From NCBI GenBank assembly GCA_964370965.1, contig CAYJLW010000002.1, positions 1 to 64,000 of the forward strand: a DNA stretch of 64,000 nt. The letters run 5' to 3'. The notes under the pieces are model-generated. The model saw nothing but the letters and a program-made list of their open reading frames with translations. It was not told where the DNA came from and did no database searches. Source of the stretch: CAYJLW01 sp964370965. Lineage in GTDB: Bacteria > Actinomycetota > Acidimicrobiia > UBA2766. Below, piece after piece: positions 32,695 to 41,725 of the stretch (position 1 is the stretch's first letter; every line of letters begins with the position of its first letter). A program made the translations under genes and the position numbers.

Positions 32695-33756
32695 ATGGGC
32701 AAGACGATCGCGATCACCGGCGTGTCCGGGTACCTCGGCCAGCGCCTCCTCGACGCCCTCGAGAAGGATCCGGACGTGGAGCGCATCGTAGGCACGGACG
32801 TCGCCGACCCCGCGGCGTGGCCGGCGAAGCTGGAGTTCCACCGTCTGAACATGGTCGACCCGGGCCTCGCCGACGTGTGGAAGGGCGTCGACACCGTCGT
32901 GCATCTCGCCTTCGTGGTGAACCCCATGCGCGACGACCGCCTCATGCACGAGATCAACGTGGGCGGCTTCCGCAACGTCCTCGACGCCGTGGCCGCCACG
33001 GGGGTGCGCAAGTTCGTGTACACGTCGAGTGTGTCGGCCTACGGGGCACACCCCGACAACCCCGTCCCCCTCACCGAGGACTCCCCTCTGCGGGCGAACC
33101 CCGAGTTCAACTACGCCGAGCACAAGGCCGAGACCGAGGAGATCCTCGACGGGTGGCAGAAGGAACACCCCGAAGTGCTCGTCACCGTGCTCCGACCGGC
33201 GATCGTGTTCGGCCCGCACGTGTCGAACTTCATCAGCCGCACGCTCGAGGCCCCCCGCTTCCTGGCCGTGAAGGGCTACTCCCCGCCGCTCCAGGTGGTA
33301 CACGAGGACGACGTGGCGTCAGCCCTGCGACTCTGCGTGCAGAGGGATCTCCCCGGTGTCTACAACTGCGCCGCCGACGGCGCCATCGAGCAGGCCGAGG
33401 TGCTCGCCCTCGCGGGCAAGAAGCGCCTCGAGATCGACGAGGACACAATCGTGCCGCTCGCCACGGCGATGTGGAAGCTCGGCCTCAGCGAGACCCCGCC
33501 GGGCGAGGTGAACTTCCTCATGTACCCGTACGTGATCTCGAACGCGAAGCTGCAGGCGGCCGGCTGGACGCCCCGCTCCTCCAACCGCGAGGCGCTCCTG
33601 GCGACCTTCGAGGCGAACAGGGACTACGTCACCATCGGCACCGTCCGCATGCGCAGGCAGGACCTCCGCCGCCGCGTCCTGACCGGCTCCGTCGCGCTCA
33701 CCGCCGCGGGTGTCGTGGCCGTCGCCCTCGCCGCCCGCCTCCTGCGGCGACGCTGA
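32695..33756 (+). CDS. NAD-dependent epimerase/dehydratase with C-terminal membrane anchor
   Basis: The 353-residue extended SDR has a clear GxxGxxG motif (IAITGVSGYLGQRLL), an active-site Ser in YTSSVSAYG and a YAEHKAE sequence matching YxxxK. NAD(P) binding and an epimerase, dehydratase or reductase reaction on a sugar or lipid are likely. The last 30 residues contain a hydrophobic helix flanked by arginines (VLTGSVALTAAGVVAVALAARLLRRR), suggesting membrane attachment. The ATG is supported by the TAGCCT box. It ends seven bases from the convergent pafA. Confidence 0.88.
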   Translation: MGKTIAITGVSGYLGQRLLDALEKDPDVERIVGTDVADPAAWPAKLEFHRLNMVDPGLADVWKGVDTVVHLAFVVNPMRDDRLMHEINVGGFRNVLDAVAATGVRKFVYTSSVSAYGAHPDNPVPLTEDSPLRANPEFNYAEHKAETEEILDGWQKEHPEVLVTVLRPAIVFGPHVSNFISRTLEAPRFLAVKGYSPPLQVVHEDDVASALRLCVQRDLPGVYNCAADGAIEQAEVLALAGKKRLEIDEDTIVPLATAMWKLGLSETPPGEVNFLMYPYVISNAKLQAAGWTPRSSNREALLATFEANRDYVTIGTVRMRRQDLRRRVLTGSVALTAAGVVAVALAARLLRRR

Positions 33757-33762
33757 TCCGCC

Positions 33763-35124
33763 CTACAGCGAGGCGATGAGCTTTTCGACGCGGTCGTCGT
33801 GGGCGCGGAAGGGGTCCTTGCAGAGCACGGTGCGCTGGGCCTGGTCGTTGAGCTTGAGGTGGACCCAGTCGACCGTGAAGTCGCGGCGGCGCTCTTTGGC
33901 CCGCTTGATGAACTCGCCCCGGAGGCGGGCCCGTGTCGTCTGGGGCGGGTCGAACTTGGCCTTCTCGACGTCGGCTTCGTCGACGATGCGCTCCATCTCG
34001 CCGCGGCGCTCCAGCACGTAGTAGATCCCCCGGTCCCGGTTCACGTCGTGGTAGCAGAGGTCCATCAGGGAGACGCGGGGGTGCCCGAGGGGGATCTCCC
34101 GGCGGACTCGTTCGGCTTCGATGACGTGGTACTTCGCCACCCAGTCCACCTCGCGACGCAGACTCAGGGGGTCCTGTTCCAGGCCCTCCATGACGTGGAT
34201 CCACATCTCGAGCGCCTGCTTCTCCTGCGGGCCGAGTCCGGCGTGCTCCGCGTAGCGCACCACGCGCTCCAGGTAGACCTGCTGGATCTCCAAGGCGGAC
34301 GCCTCCCGGCCGTTCGCGAGCCGGACCCGGCGTTTGCACTCCATGTCGTGGCTGATCTCACGGATGGCCCGGATCGCGTTCTCGAGGGTCATGTCCCGCA
34401 TGACGACGTCCTCCTCGAGCATGCGCAGGAGGATCGCCGTAGCCCCCACCTTCAGGAACGAGGCGTACTCGCTCATGTTGGAATCCCCGACGATCACGTG
34501 GAGGCGGCGGTAGCGCTCCGCGTCGGAGTGGGGTTCGTCGCGCGTGTTGATGATCGGCCGGCTGCGGGTCGTGGCCGAGCTCACGCCCTCCCAGATGTGC
34601 TCGGCCCTCTGGCTGACGCAGTACTTCGCTCCTCTGGCGGTGTGCAGGACCTTGCCTGCCCCGGCGTAGATCTGACGGGTGACGAGGAACGGGATGAGGA
34701 CGTCGGCGACGCGGTTGAACTCGCCGTGGCGGCTCATGAGGTAGTTCTCGTGGCAGCCGTAGGAGTTCCCGGCGGAGTCGGTGTTGTTCTTGAAGAGGTA
34801 GATCTTGCCCCGGATGCCCTCCTCGTGGAGGCGGCTCTCGGCGGACTCGAGGAGGCGTTCCAGGATGCGCTCGCCGGCCTTGTCATGGCAGATGAGGTCG
34901 TAGACGGAGTCGCATTCGGGTGTGGCGTACTCGGGGTGGCTGCCCACGTCGAGGTAGAGCCGGGCGCCGTTCTCCAGGAAGACGTTGGAGGACCGCCCCC
35001 ACGACACCACCCTCCGGAACAGGTAGCGGGCGACCTCGTCGGGGCTCAGGCGCCGCTGCCCCCGGAGGGTGCAGGTGACGCCGTACTCGTTCTCGAGTCC
35101 GAAGATCCTGCGTTCCAAAGCCAT
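33763..35124 (-). CDS. pafA: Pup--protein ligase PafA
   Basis: PafA attaches Pup through its C-terminal Glu to lysines of target proteins. The 453-residue protein has the glutamine-synthetase-like fold of the family: RRIFGLENEYGVTCTL at the start with the Mg-binding Glu, then HPEYATPECDSV (catalytic Asp region), KNNTDSAGNSYGCHENYL, and RPIINTRDEPHSDAERYRRLHVIVGDSNMSE. The C-terminal domain is complete. It lies upstream of the prc/pup/dop/mpa cluster, separated by two small genes and a scaffold break. A TACACT box three bases before the ATG is too close for a usual leaderless start. Confidence 0.96.
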   Translation of the reverse strand: MALERRIFGLENEYGVTCTLRGQRRLSPDEVARYLFRRVVSWGRSSNVFLENGARLYLDVGSHPEYATPECDSVYDLICHDKAGERILERLLESAESRLHEEGIRGKIYLFKNNTDSAGNSYGCHENYLMSRHGEFNRVADVLIPFLVTRQIYAGAGKVLHTARGAKYCVSQRAEHIWEGVSSATTRSRPIINTRDEPHSDAERYRRLHVIVGDSNMSEYASFLKVGATAILLRMLEEDVVMRDMTLENAIRAIREISHDMECKRRVRLANGREASALEIQQVYLERVVRYAEHAGLGPQEKQALEMWIHVMEGLEQDPLSLRREVDWVAKYHVIEAERVRREIPLGHPRVSLMDLCYHDVNRDRGIYYVLERRGEMERIVDEADVEKAKFDPPQTTRARLRGEFIKRAKERRRDFTVDWVHLKLNDQAQRTVLCKDPFRAHDDRVEKLIASL

Positions 35125-35140
35125 TCGAGTGTACGTCGCC

Positions 35141-35146
35141 TACGAT
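35141..35146 (+). promoter_or_regulatory. leaderless -10 box (TACGAT)
   Basis: TACGAT ends seven bases before the ATG at 35154. It diverges from pafA, whose start is 29 bases away. An earlier ATG at 35145 overlaps the box and is therefore disfavoured. Confidence 0.55.
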
Positions 35147-35153
35147 GTGGTTC

Positions 35154-35492
35154 ATGCTCAAGGCCGTCCTGCTGTTGAAGCGCCGCCCCGGGATGACCCA
35201 TGAGGACTTCGTGCTGGAGTTCCGGGTGCACCACCTCCCCCTCCTCCAGGGGCTCCCGGGAGTGAGACGGGCCGTCGTCTCCGACGCCATCGCCGGGCCG
35301 GGGGGTCGGCCCGCCTACGACGGCGTCGCCGAGTTCTGGTTCGACGACCTCGACGACGTCCGCGCCCTGGTCGCCTCCTCCGAGGCCCAGGATGCCGAGG
35401 CCCGCCTCGCCGAGTTCGTCGACATGGACGCCTACGAGACATTCCTCACCGTGGAACACGAGGTCGACCTCGCCGAGGGGCGGCCGGCGTGA
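35154..35492 (+). CDS. EthD-like dimeric alpha/beta-barrel domain protein
   Basis: This 112-residue protein resembles the EthD/ferredoxin-like fold: MLKAVLLLKRRPGMTHEDFVLEFRVHHLPLLQGLPGVRRAVV, followed by a second beta-alpha half with DGVAEFWFDDLDDVRALVASSEAQ. Family members are small dimeric enzymes or binding proteins in degradation and biosynthesis. No specific substrate is evident. It is coupled by GTGA to the next gene. The location between pafA and prcA is unusual. Confidence 0.75.
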   Translation: MLKAVLLLKRRPGMTHEDFVLEFRVHHLPLLQGLPGVRRAVVSDAIAGPGGRPAYDGVAEFWFDDLDDVRALVASSEAQDAEARLAEFVDMDAYETFLTVEHEVDLAEGRPA

Positions 35493-35884
35493 GCGGGTCA
35501 CGCGACCGCGACGTCGTCTGGGCGCACCTCGTCACGGTCATGGGGGCCTTCGCCGCAGAGGTCATCACAGCCCATCTCGGTGCCGAAGGCATCATCCACC
35601 AGGTGCGAGGCTCCACCGACGGCCCGTACCGCCTCACGATCGGCCCCATGTCCCAGGTCGAGATCCTCGTCCCGCTCCAAGAGCTCGACACCGCCCGCGC
35701 CCTCGTTGCCGCCGATCCCCGCATGGCCGACCTCGCGGACCCGCCCGAAGAGACGCGGCTCCCGCCCCGGCCCCGGGCGCACGAGGCCGACGACGCCGAC
35801 GACGACGTCTACGCCCGCTCCGAGCGCCCCGACCGCCGCCTCTCCGGGCCCCGCCAACTCCGCCGCCGCCGGGCCATCAGCTAG
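35489..35884 (+). CDS. putative signal-transducing protein, DUF2007-like
   Basis: This 131-residue protein has an N-terminal beta-alpha-beta module (WAHLVTVMGAFAAEVITAHLGAEGIIHQVRG, then RLTIGPMSQVEILVPLQELDTARALV) resembling DUF2007, a small domain of unknown function. The rest is disordered, with acidic and arginine-rich stretches. The GTG overlaps the upstream stop as GTGA. It ends 78 bases before a short N gap. Confidence 0.6.
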   Translation: MSGSRDRDVVWAHLVTVMGAFAAEVITAHLGAEGIIHQVRGSTDGPYRLTIGPMSQVEILVPLQELDTARALVAADPRMADLADPPEETRLPPRPRAHEADDADDDVYARSERPDRRLSGPRQLRRRRAIS

Positions 35885-35962
35885 GCGCCCCAACCACCCG
35901 AACTGGGCGCGGGGGGGCGGGGAAGGGGGGGCGGGCGCCCCCCCGGGGGGGGGGGGGGCAGC

Positions 35963-35972
35963 NNNNNNNNNN
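35963..35972. other. assembly gap, 10 N
   Basis: Ten N bases follow runs of G and C. The join may link non-adjacent sequence. Confidence 0.99.
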
Positions 35973-36083
35973 CAGGCACACGCCGCGAAGCTCCGCACGC
36001 TGCTCGAAAGCCCCGCGCTCGCCGCGCAGCGCAGGAAGGCGATCGAGGAAACGCTGCGCGGGATCGACCAGCGCACGAAGTAG
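35973..36083 (+). CDS. C-terminal fragment of an unknown gene after the gap
   Basis: The frame reads QAHAAKLRTLLESPALAAQR, then RKAIEETLRGIDQRTK and TAG. It is a helical, plausible protein end with no start in view. The family is unknown. It may be a chimeric join or the end of a gene hidden in the gap. Confidence 0.4.
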   Translation, partial: QAHAAKLRTLLESPALAAQRRKAIEETLRGIDQRTK

Positions 36084-36246
36084 CTGAGAGCCCCCCACCC
36101 CCCCCACGTGGGCGGGCCCCCCGTATTTTGTCCGGGGTGACGCGCCCAGTTCGGTGGGAGGACCCGGTTCCGACCCACGCTCCTAGCCGAAGGCGGCCAG
36201 GCCCCGGCGAGCGTCCGTTCGGACAAGGTCCCGGAAAGGGGCCGCG

Positions 36247-36978
36247 TCAGTCCTCGGAGGCTTCGTCGCCGCCCGGGGCGGAAGGCTCGACCTTCTCGGC
36301 GCCCAGCATCTCGCTGAGGGCGCCGCCCTCGATGCGTCGGAAGCAGCGCCGCGCCGCCTCACGGTCGAGGAGGGCGACCTCGAGGTCGTCCCCCCCGATG
36401 GCGCGGCCCGCCTCGTCGGCCAGGGCGGTGACCGCGAGACGGAGCGCGGCCTCGGCGCTCGTCCCCGCCTCGTATCCGGCCTGCACGCGCCCGGACAGGG
36501 ACTCGACGGCACCACCCATGGTGACGGCGCCGGACTCGTCGAAGATCTGGCCGTCGAAGGTCACCCGGTACATGCGGTCGAGGCCGTCCTCCGGGCCCAC
36601 CTCGGCCACGAGGATCTCCACCTCCATGGGCTTCATCTCGTGGGTGAAGACCTGCCCGAGGGTCTGGGCGTAAACACCGGCGAGCGCCCGGGCCGAGACG
36701 TCCTCGCGGCTGTACGCGAACCCGGTGAGATCGGCCCGGCGCACGCCCGCCACGCGGAGGGCGTCGAACTCGTTGTAACGGCCCACGCCGGCGAAGGCGA
36801 TGCGGTCGTAGATCTCGGAGATCTTGTGCAGGGTCTCCATCGGGTTCTCGGCCACGAACAGGACGCCCTCGGCGACCTCCATGGCGACGATGGAACGACC
36901 CCGCGAGATGCCCTTGCGGGCGTACTCGGCCCGGTCCGCCATGACCTGCTGCGGGGACACGTAGAAGGGCATCGTCAT
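36247..36978 (-). CDS. prcA: proteasome subunit alpha
   Basis: The 243-residue protein forms the outer heptameric rings of the 20S core that gate substrate entry. Seen: an N-terminal gate region (MPFYVSPQQVMADRAEYARKG, then ISRGRSIVAMEVAEGVLFVAEN) and the alpha-type continuation (KISEIYDRIAFAGVGRYNEFDALR). The C-terminal tail is acidic. GGAGGTGG precedes the ATG by a few bases. Two ATGs six bases apart are both possible. It is 22 bases after prcB. Confidence 0.95.
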   Translation of the reverse strand: MTMPFYVSPQQVMADRAEYARKGISRGRSIVAMEVAEGVLFVAENPMETLHKISEIYDRIAFAGVGRYNEFDALRVAGVRRADLTGFAYSREDVSARALAGVYAQTLGQVFTHEMKPMEVEILVAEVGPEDGLDRMYRVTFDGQIFDESGAVTMGGAVESLSGRVQAGYEAGTSAEAALRLAVTALADEAGRAIGGDDLEVALLDREAARRCFRRIEGGALSEMLGAEKVEPSAPGGDEASED

Positions 36979-37000
36979 GGCGTGGCCACCTCCGGGGGGT

Positions 37001-37828
37001 TCACGACACGCGGCCTCCGTGCCGGGCGCGCAGGTCGTCGAGCACCCGGGCGAAGATCTCCGCCACCTCCCCGTCGGCCACGACCTCGTAGCCCGCCTCG
37101 GTGACGACCGCCACATTGGGGTAGATGCCCCGCAGGACGTCCGGGCCGCCGGTCCCCACGTCCTCGTCGGAGGCTTCGAAGAGCGCCTCGAGGGCGACAC
37201 CGACTGCGTCGTCGCGATCGAGGCCCTCCTGCCAGCGGCCCTTGATGTAGGAGCGGGCCTCGGGGCCGCCGGAACCGGTGGCGTGGTAGTCGCGCTCCTC
37301 GTAGCGGCCGCCGGTGAGGTCGTACTTGTAGATCCGCCCCGAGCCCCGACCGAGGTCGTAGCCGGCGAAGATGGGCACGACGGCGAAACCCTGCATGGCG
37401 GCCGGCAGGTTCTGGCGGATCATCTCGGCGAGACGGTTCGCCTTGCCCTCGAGGGAGAGGAGGCGACCCTCGACCTTCTCGTAGTGCTCGAGCTCGACCT
37501 GGAAGAGACGCACCATCTCAACCGCCGGCCCAGCGGCCCCGGCAATGGCCACGCAGGAGTGCTCGTCGGCCCGGAAGACCTTCTCGATCGCCCGGCTGGC
37601 GATGGAGAACCCCTCGGTCGCCCGCCTGTCGCCGGCCATGACGATGCCGTCGGCGAAACGCAGGGCGAGGACTGTGGTGCCGTGGGTCACGGCGTCGGCC
37701 GGGAGGTCGGCCGCCACGCCCGCCAAGCGGCGCGACAGGAGCTCGGGGTGCGCCGTGGCGAGGAAGGCCGCGAAGGAAGAGCCCAGTCCCCAGCGCAACT
37801 CGTCGTGTAGCCCGCCTGATCCGTTCAC
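37001..37828 (-). CDS. prcB: proteasome subunit beta
   Basis: The 275-residue precursor has a 50-residue propeptide, then the mature N-terminus at Thr51 (THG-TTVLALRFADGIVMAGDRRAT). The N-terminal Thr is the catalytic nucleophile; the Asp and Lys that complete the site are in GDRRAT and AIEKVFRAD. It forms the inner proteolytic rings. It starts eight bases after the pup stop, in the usual pup-prcB-prcA order. Confidence 0.96.
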   Translation of the reverse strand: MNGSGGLHDELRWGLGSSFAAFLATAHPELLSRRLAGVAADLPADAVTHGTTVLALRFADGIVMAGDRRATEGFSIASRAIEKVFRADEHSCVAIAGAAGPAVEMVRLFQVELEHYEKVEGRLLSLEGKANRLAEMIRQNLPAAMQGFAVVPIFAGYDLGRGSGRIYKYDLTGGRYEERDYHATGSGGPEARSYIKGRWQEGLDRDDAVGVALEALFEASDEDVGTGGPDVLRGIYPNVAVVTEAGYEVVADGEVAEIFARVLDDLRARHGGRVS

Positions 37829-37836
37829 GTGCCGGC

Positions 37837-38031
37837 CTACTCCCCGCCCTTCTGGATGTAGTTCCGCACGAACTCCTCGGCGTTCTCCTCGAGGACGGAG
37901 TCGATCTCGTCCAAGAGGTCGTCGATGTCCTCTTTGAGCTTCTCGCCCTGCCCGGCGGGGACCTCGACGTCGTCGACTTCCTGTTCGGGTGGACGCTCGG
38001 TGCGGCGCTGGCGCCGCTCCTGTTCCGGCAT
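37837..38031 (-). CDS. pup: prokaryotic ubiquitin-like protein Pup
   Basis: The 64-residue modifier is acidic and disordered, with the helical Mpa-binding core EKLKEDIDDLLDEIDSVLEENAEEFVRNYIQKGGE. It ends in Gly-Gly-Glu, not Gly-Gly-Gln, so PafA can use it without prior deamidation by Dop. Dop would then serve mainly for depupylation. It follows dop and precedes prcB closely. Confidence 0.97.
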   Translation of the reverse strand: MPEQERRQRRTERPPEQEVDDVEVPAGQGEKLKEDIDDLLDEIDSVLEENAEEFVRNYIQKGGE

Positions 38032-38099
38032 CGCTCCTGTGTCTCCTCGTTTTCGGCTTCTGCAGTGAGATCGGCGGGCTGCGACCGACCCTGGAGGGA

Positions 38100-39584
38100 T
38101 CAGGCCCCGAGCTCCCCGAGGAGCTCCTGGGGTGTGTCGCAGCGGTCGATGAGCTCCCCGACGTGCGCCCGGGTGCCCCGCAGGGGCTCGGGCATGGGCA
38201 CCCGCTTCAGCGGATCGCCCCCTACGTCGAAGATCAGCGAGTCCCAGTTCGCCGCCAGGATAGCCGAGGAGTAGCGCTCCAGGCAGCGGCCCCGGAAGTA
38301 CGCCCGGGTGCTCCCCGGGGGCTCGTGCACGGCGCGGGCGACGTCGGCGTCGGTGAGGAGCCTCTCGAGCTTGTCTGCGTCCATGAGCTTGTAGGCGACG
38401 CCGCGGTCGCGGCGCACGTCGTGGTACTGCAGATCGACCATGCGCATCGCCGGGCTGTCCCAGTCGTGGCCGTGGCGTTCCCGGAAGGCCTTCAGGACGC
38501 CGTACTTCGTGGGCCAGTCCAGGACGCCGTCGAGGCGCATGGGGTCGTCCTCGAGGGCAGAGAGGACGGCCTCCCAGCGGGTGAGGACGGCCTCGGTGTC
38601 CGCGTCGGGGTCGGCGTCACGGGTCTCGACGTACTTGCGCACCCGCTCCAGGAACTCCCACTGGATCTCGACCGCCGTCGCCCTGGTGCCGTCTGCGAGC
38701 TCGACGGCGTGGCGACACGTGGGATCGTGGCTGATCTCGTGCAACGCCCGCACCGGGTCCTGGAGGCGGATCTCGGGGAGTTCCGGGACGTCCTCGACCA
38801 TCGCCAGGACGAGGGCGGTCGTGCCCACCTTCAGGAAGATCGACACCTCGGCCATGTTGGCGTCACCGATGATGACGTGCAGACGGCGGTAGTGCCCGGC
38901 GTCCGCGTGGGGCTCGTCGCGGGTGTTGACGATGGGGCGTTTCAGCGTCGTCTCGAGGCCGACCTCCTCCTCGAAGAAGTCCGCCCGCTGCGTGATCTGG
39001 AAGTCGCAGTCGGGCCTCCCGTGCTCGGAGCCCACCTTCCCGGCCCCGCAGAACACCTGGCGGGTGCTGAGGAACGGGAGCATGTGTGTCACGATGCGCC
39101 CGAAGGCCACCTCGCGGTCGACGAGGTAGTTCTCGTGGGCGCCGTAGCTGTTGCCCTTGCCGTCGGAGTTGTTCTTGTAGACGAGGATGCGCCGGCCGTC
39201 GGGGAGGAGGCGCTGGGCGGTGCGGATGGATTCGGCGACGATCCACTCCCCCGCCTTGTCGTACAGCACGGCCTCGATGGGGGTGAGGACCTCGGGCGAG
39301 GAGTACTCCGGGTGGGCGTGGTCGACGTAGTACCGGGCGCCGTTGGTGAGCACGACGTTGACGAGGTGCGTCTCGATCTCCGGCGCCCCCACGCCCTCGC
39401 GGATGAATCCGCGGGCGTCACGCCCGGGCGACTCGTCGTCGAAGTCCCAGCGCACCTTGCGCAACTCGTTGTCTGCGTAGCTGTTGATCAGCAGGCTGGA
39501 CGCGACCACGGGGTTGAACTCGTCGTCGTTGGTGACGACGATGCCGAACTCCGTCTCGAGCCCGCAGACCTTGGGTAGAGCCAC
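38100..39584 (-). CDS. dop: Pup deamidase/depupylase Dop
   Basis: Dop is the PafA paralogue that deamidates Pup-Gln or removes Pup from substrates. The 494-residue product has KVCGLETEFGIVV at the start, HPEYSSPEVLTP, YKNNSDGKGNSYGAHENYL and RPIVNTRDEPHADAGHYRRLHVIIGDANMAE. The GTG at 39584 is chosen because GGAAGGGAAG lies just upstream and it matches the usual start of the family; a GTG 45 bases further upstream is possible. As Pup already ends in Glu, only depupylase activity may be needed. Confidence 0.94.
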   Translation of the reverse strand: MALPKVCGLETEFGIVVTNDDEFNPVVASSLLINSYADNELRKVRWDFDDESPGRDARGFIREGVGAPEIETHLVNVVLTNGARYYVDHAHPEYSSPEVLTPIEAVLYDKAGEWIVAESIRTAQRLLPDGRRILVYKNNSDGKGNSYGAHENYLVDREVAFGRIVTHMLPFLSTRQVFCGAGKVGSEHGRPDCDFQITQRADFFEEEVGLETTLKRPIVNTRDEPHADAGHYRRLHVIIGDANMAEVSIFLKVGTTALVLAMVEDVPELPEIRLQDPVRALHEISHDPTCRHAVELADGTRATAVEIQWEFLERVRKYVETRDADPDADTEAVLTRWEAVLSALEDDPMRLDGVLDWPTKYGVLKAFRERHGHDWDSPAMRMVDLQYHDVRRDRGVAYKLMDADKLERLLTDADVARAVHEPPGSTRAYFRGRCLERYSSAILAANWDSLIFDVGGDPLKRVPMPEPLRGTRAHVGELIDRCDTPQELLGELGA

Positions 39585-39725
39585 CGGCGACTTCCCTTCC
39601 GCATGAGCCCCAAAGGGTAACCGCTCCACGGGGCGTGTTCCCCAGGTTGGGGCGGAGTGTATGGGGCTCTCAGAGGATGCTCCTCTGTCTGCACCCGCAG
39701 GTCTCTCGACGGGCGGTCGGCGACC

Positions 39726-41489
39726 TCAGAGGTACTGGCCGGTGTTCACCGTGTCGATCGCCCGGCCGCCCTCCTGGCCTTCCTGCTCGGCGAGGATGGT
39801 GCGCACGTAGATGATGCGCTCGCCCTTCTTGCCCGAGATCTTCGCCCAGTCGTCCGGGTTGGTGGTGTTCGGGAGGTCCTCGTGCTCGCGGAACTCCTGG
39901 CGGATCGCCTGCTGGAGGTCGCCCGCGCGGATGCCTCGCCCCTCTCCGGCCAGGGCACGCTTGATGGCGGTCTTCTTCGCCCGGCGGACGATGTTCTCGA
40001 TCATCGCCCCGGAGCTGAAGTCCTTGAAGTAGAGGGTCTCCTTGTCGCCGTTGGCGTAGGTGACCTCGAGGAAACGGGTGTCGTCGTCGGTGGCGTACAT
40101 CGACTCCACGGTGGTGCCGATCATGCCCCCGACGGCCCGGGCCGGGTCGCCCCCCGCCCCCCCGAGCTCGGCGGCGTCGATGGGGAGGTCGGCGGTGAGG
40201 TACTTCGCGAAGATGTCCCGGGCGGCGTCCGCGTCGGGCCTCTGGATCTTGATCTTCACGTCGAGCCGGCCGGGACGCAGGATGGCCGGGTCGATGAGGT
40301 CCTCGCGGTTGGAGGCCCCGATCACGATCACGTTCTTCAGGGTCTCGACGCCGTCGATCTCCGAGAGGAGCTGCGGCACGATCGTGGACTCCATGTCGGA
40401 GCTGATGCCCGAACCGCGCATGCGGAACAGCGAGTCCATCTCGTCGAAGAAGACGATGACGGGCACGCCCTCCTCGCTCTTCTCCTTGGCGCGCTGGAAG
40501 ATGAGGCGGATCTGGCGCTCGGTCTCGCCCACGTACTTGTTCAGGAGCTCGGGGCCCTTGATGTTCAGGAAGTAGCTCTTGGCGTTGACGTTGCCGGTCT
40601 TCTGGGCGACCTTCTTCGCCAGGCTGTTCGCCACAGCCTTGGCGATGAGGGTCTTGCCGCAGCCGGGGGGCCCGTAGAGAAGGACTCCCTTGGGCGGCTT
40701 CAACTGGTGCTCGGCGAAGAGGTCGGCGTGCAGGTAGGGCAGCTCGACGGCGTCCTGGATCGCCTCGATCTGCTCGTGCAGGCCTCCCACGTCGGCGTAG
40801 CCGATGTCGGGCACCTCTTCGAGGACGAGCTCCTCGACCTCGGGCCGGGGCAGCTTCTCGAGGACGTAGTTCGCCTTCAGGTCGAGCAGGAGCGTGTCGC
40901 CGGCGCGCAGGGAGACGTCTTCGGTGCGGAGGTTGGCCGACAGGGCGACGACCCGCTCTTCGTCGGCCCGGCCGATCACGAGAGCCCGGCCGTCTTCGAG
41001 CAGTTCCTTGAGGGTGACGACTTCACCTACGAGGTCGAAACCCCGGCGCTCGATGACGTTGAGGGACTCGTTGAGGACGAGTTCCTCACCCTTGGCGAGC
41101 TCGCCGACGTCGATGCTCGGGTGGACTCCCACGCGCATCTTGCGGCCGGCGGTCCAGACGTCCGCGGAGCCGTCCTCGTTGGCCTTGACGAAGATCCCGA
41201 AGCCGTTCGGCGGCTGCGTGAGCTTGTCGACCTCGTCGCGGAGTTGCGAGATCTGCTCACGGGCGTCGCGGAGAATGCCCGTGATCTTCTCGTTCTGGGT
41301 CATCGCCTGGGCGAGTTGGCCCTTGGCCTCGAGGAGGCGCTCCTCGAGCACGTGGATGCGCCGGGGCGCCTCCTGGAGGCGACGGCGGAGGACTGCGATC
41401 TCCTCCTCGAGCGCCTTGATCTGGGTCTGCTGATCGTGAACCTGGCGCTCGTAGGCCAGCAGCCGCACCTCGTACTCTGAACCTGCCAT
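39726..41489 (-). CDS. mpa: proteasome-associated AAA ATPase Mpa/ARC
   Basis: This 587-residue ring ATPase unfolds pupylated proteins and feeds the proteasome. It has an N-terminal coiled coil (about 10-90) that binds Pup, tandem OB domains (about 95-240) and an AAA+ domain. Walker A is GPPGCGKT, Walker B VIVFFDEMDS, and an arginine region IDPAILRPGRLD follows. The C-terminus GQYL is the proteasome-docking motif known from mycobacterial Mpa. It heads the mpa-dop-pup-prcB-prcA run. Confidence 0.97.
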   Translation of the reverse strand: MAGSEYEVRLLAYERQVHDQQTQIKALEEEIAVLRRRLQEAPRRIHVLEERLLEAKGQLAQAMTQNEKITGILRDAREQISQLRDEVDKLTQPPNGFGIFVKANEDGSADVWTAGRKMRVGVHPSIDVGELAKGEELVLNESLNVIERRGFDLVGEVVTLKELLEDGRALVIGRADEERVVALSANLRTEDVSLRAGDTLLLDLKANYVLEKLPRPEVEELVLEEVPDIGYADVGGLHEQIEAIQDAVELPYLHADLFAEHQLKPPKGVLLYGPPGCGKTLIAKAVANSLAKKVAQKTGNVNAKSYFLNIKGPELLNKYVGETERQIRLIFQRAKEKSEEGVPVIVFFDEMDSLFRMRGSGISSDMESTIVPQLLSEIDGVETLKNVIVIGASNREDLIDPAILRPGRLDVKIKIQRPDADAARDIFAKYLTADLPIDAAELGGAGGDPARAVGGMIGTTVESMYATDDDTRFLEVTYANGDKETLYFKDFSSGAMIENIVRRAKKTAIKRALAGEGRGIRAGDLQQAIRQEFREHEDLPNTTNPDDWAKISGKKGERIIYVRTILAEQEGQEGGRAIDTVNTGQYL

Positions 41490-41581
41490 GCGTCCGGCCC
41501 CCCGGCTCGATGGGGTGGGTGTGAAAGCCAGAACCGTGGAACGTCCCAGCCCCCGCTAGGTGTATCGGCCGACTACGACGC

Positions 41582-41587
41582 GACTAT
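41582..41587 (-). promoter_or_regulatory. candidate -10 box (TATAGT) of the proteasome run
   Basis: On the minus strand TATAGT lies about 92 bases before the mpa ATG. No clear -35 box is seen. Confidence 0.4.
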
Positions 41588-41725
41588 AGCCCCACCCCGG
41601 GATAGGCCCCCGGTTCCATTTTCTGGCTGCACGGCGGCCGCGAACGGGCGATCCAATCCGATGCCGGGCCCCGGACCCGGTCAGTCGACGGGACCGAGGC
41701 GGGGCGGAGCCGATGCTGCCAACCC

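Larger units (their letters stand above)
35894..36158. repeat. imperfect inverted repeat flanking a low-quality segment
   Basis: GAACTGGGCGCG (35900-35911) and CGCGCCCAGTTC (36141-36152) are exact complements, and the next six bases on the outer side nearly match. Between them lie G and C homopolymers, a 10-N gap and a short coding fragment. A small mobile element, a misassembly or a long hairpin are all possible. Confidence 0.5.
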
